DNA from: Ferroglobus sp.
Lineage (GTDB): Archaea; Halobacteriota; Archaeoglobi; Archaeoglobales; Archaeoglobaceae
DNA length: 7,750 nucleotides
NCBI GenBank assembly: GCA_015520115.1
Contig: WAQS01000121.1
Location: forward strand, 1 to 7,750
Direction of reading: 5' to 3'
Part shown: positions 6,431 to 7,750 of the stretch, piece after piece
How positions within the stretch are numbered: the first letter of the stretch is position 1
How the letters are laid out: each line of letters begins with the position of its first letter
Program-made: the position numbers and the translations under genes
The notes under the pieces: generated by a model
What the model was told of the DNA's origin: nothing
The model's input: the letters and a program-made list of their open reading frames with translations, nothing else
The model's database searches: none

Positions 6431-6434
6431 TTAA
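6428..6434 (-). promoter_or_regulatory. Possible TATA box of the DHH nuclease gene
   Basis: TTAATTT on the minus strand lies about 25 bases before the GTG at 6406, so transcription would begin at or next to the start codon. That fits the lack of any Shine-Dalgarno there. It partly overlaps the proposed terminator T-tract and is weak by sequence alone. Confidence 0.3.
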
Positions 6435-6443
6435 GGGTTTTGG

Positions 6444-7750
6444 TTAGAACTCAGTTCCCATTTCTCCGCTCTCTTCTCCACCCTTCTCCTTCTCCTTTTC
6501 AAGTCCTTTGGCAGCTATGACATCGTCAATTCTCAGAATCATCGTAGCCACTTCTGTGGCAGATTTAATGGCTTGCTTCTTAACTCTGAGCGGCTCAAGG
6601 ACTCCCTGCTCCTTCATGTCAACTACTTTTCCGTTGTAAACGTCTATTCCAGCGTATACATTTCCTTGTTCATGCACGGACTTAAGTTCAACCAAGATGT
6701 CGATCGGATCCAATCCGGCGTTTTCAGCCAAGCTCTTTGGAATGACTTCTAAAGCTGCAGCAAAGGCTTCAGCAGCTAATTGTTCTCTTCCACCAAGGCT
6801 CGGAGCCCACTCCTTAACTCTAAGGCTTACTTCAATCTCCGGAGCACCACCGCCAGCAACGACTTTACCGTCTTCCAAGGCTGCAGCCACGACTTTCACT
6901 GCATCTTCAACTCCTCTTGCAATCTCCTCAACCACGTGTTCGGTTCCTCCCCTTACAAGGATCGTTACCGCTTTCGGATTCTTGCAACCTCTTATGAACA
7001 CCATCTTTTCGTCGCCAACCTTTCTCTCCTCCACGATCTCTGCCTCTCCAAGGTCCTCCGACTTGAGGTCTCTCAAGTCAGTAAGTATCCTCGCTCCGCA
7101 GGCTTTTGCAATCTTTTCGATGTCGCTCTTCTTTACTCTCCTCACTGCAAGAATTCCGGCTTTAGCAAGGTAATACTGAGCCAAGTCGTCGATTCCCTTC
7201 TGACAGAACACCACATTAGCTCCAGCCTCGACGATCTTGTCAACCATCTCCTTTATCATCTTCTCCTCCTGCTCTATGAACCTCTGAAGCATGTCTGGAT
7301 CGGTAATTCTTATCTTGGCATCAGTTTCAGTCTCCTTAACCTCTAAAGCGGCATTCAACACGAGTATCTTGGCATTCTTTACGAGCTTCGGCATTCCCGG
7401 GTGAACGACTTCCTTGTCGATGACGATTCCCTCTACAAGCTCCGAGTCTTCTACAGACGCTCCAGTTCTCTTTTCTATCTTAATGTTGTCCGTGTCAACT
7501 TCTATCTTTCCGTTAACCTCCTCGGCGACAATCTTAACTGCTTTTACAGCGATGTCAGCCAACTTGTTTATCGCCACTTCCGCACCCTTGCCAGTCATGG
7601 CGGTGGCTGCTATTTTCTTCAGCAGCTCGTCGTCGTCTCTGTTTACTTCTATGGCTATGCTGTCGAGGATTTCCATGGCTTTTTCTGCAGCCAATCTGTA
7701 ACCTTTAGCTATTACGGTCGGGTGTATGTCAGCCTCAAGCAATTCCTCAG
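6444..7750 (-). CDS. ths: Thermosome (group II chaperonin) subunit, N-terminus cut by window edge
   Basis: The open frame runs off the right edge. The 434 complete codons present match thermosome sequence from the [17 protein letters not shown] segment to the C-terminus. A full subunit is about 545 residues, so roughly 110 N-terminal residues, including the GDGTT phosphate-binding loop, lie outside. Counting from the first complete codon, visible hallmarks are TAMTGKGAE (49-57), the apical domain with the helical lid protrusion (about 132-165), [16 protein letters not shown] (179-194), and GVEDAVKVV (279-287) with the catalytic aspartate D282. The nucleotide-pocket GGGAPE (299-304), NAGLDPIDI (343-351) and [28 protein letters not shown] (386-413) follow. 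The complex folds proteins in a double ring using ATP. The tail is charged ([18 protein letters not shown]) and lacks the Gly-Gly-Met repeats of some thermosomes. Whether it is the alpha or beta subunit cannot be settled here. A TTG at 7742 is only an internal leucine codon, not the start. Confidence 0.97.
   Translation of the reverse strand, partial: EELLEADIHPTVIAKGYRLAAEKAMEILDSIAIEVNRDDDELLKKIAATAMTGKGAEVAINKLADIAVKAVKIVAEEVNGKIEVDTDNIKIEKRTGASVEDSELVEGIVIDKEVVHPGMPKLVKNAKILVLNAALEVKETETDAKIRITDPDMLQRFIEQEEKMIKEMVDKIVEAGANVVFCQKGIDDLAQYYLAKAGILAVRRVKKSDIEKIAKACGARILTDLRDLKSEDLGEAEIVEERKVGDEKMVFIRGCKNPKAVTILVRGGTEHVVEEIARGVEDAVKVVAAALEDGKVVAGGGAPEIEVSLRVKEWAPSLGGREQLAAEAFAAALEVIPKSLAENAGLDPIDILVELKSVHEQGNVYAGIDVYNGKVVDMKEQGVLEPLRVKKQAIKSATEVATMILRIDDVIAAKGLEKEKEKGGEESGEMGTEF

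Noticed and set aside
6697..7346. Two long plus-strand open frames opposite the chaperonin gene
   Set aside because: The minus strand is unmistakable thermosome sequence. The Ser/Thr/Ala-rich plus products are shadows of its codon pattern.
7740..7742. TTG as start codon of a 432-residue chaperonin
   Set aside because: In-frame GAG-GAA upstream continues the conserved thermosome EELL motif to the window edge, so the gene simply extends beyond the window.

Overview
This window looks like chromosomal DNA from a hyperthermophilic euryarchaeon, most probably of the order Archaeoglobales. The grounds are a group II chaperonin (thermosome) subunit, an archaeal DHH/RecJ-type nuclease, a TrmB-family regulator, a COG1361 surface protein with a PGF-CTERM-like tail, a largely archaeal HAE3 (COG1033) RND exporter, AGGTGGT Shine-Dalgarno sequences and A/T-rich TATA boxes. 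GC content is moderate. The order-level placement is inference; no rRNA is present. Coding density is very high, no gene-free stretch exceeds 65 bases, and I see no tRNA, rRNA, CRISPR array, transposase or integrase.

Layout. (1) Bases 1-3864, minus strand: a two-gene operon. The upstream gene encodes a secreted Ig-like-repeat protein with a PGF-CTERM-like C-terminal anchor. The downstream gene, overlapping it by ATGA, encodes an HAE3-type RND exporter whose last residues run off the left edge. (2) Bases 3865-3927: a compact divergent promoter with one palindromic TATA element that can serve both directions and two small inverted repeats next to it. (3) Bases 3928-4566, plus strand: a short TrmB-family regulator, divergent from the operon and its most likely local regulator. 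(4) Bases 4509-6406, minus strand: a DHH nuclease (RecJ/GAN type) followed by two tiny winged-helix genes joined by a TGATG overlap. The last one overlaps the 3' end of the TrmB gene tail to tail by 58 bases. (5) Bases 6444-7750, minus strand: a thermosome subunit lacking its N-terminal part because the window ends.

How the genes fit together. The regulator, surface protein and exporter form a self-contained envelope module. The exporter would move a hydrophobic or amphiphilic substrate across the membrane, and the anchored multi-domain surface protein could act as its partner on the outer face. The TrmB-like protein would bind the shared promoter and switch the operon. The other half is information processing and housekeeping: a replication/repair nuclease, two small DNA-binding proteins and a protein-folding machine. 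The most interesting unexplained parts are the regulated exporter/surface-protein module and the paired mini winged-helix genes behind the nuclease.
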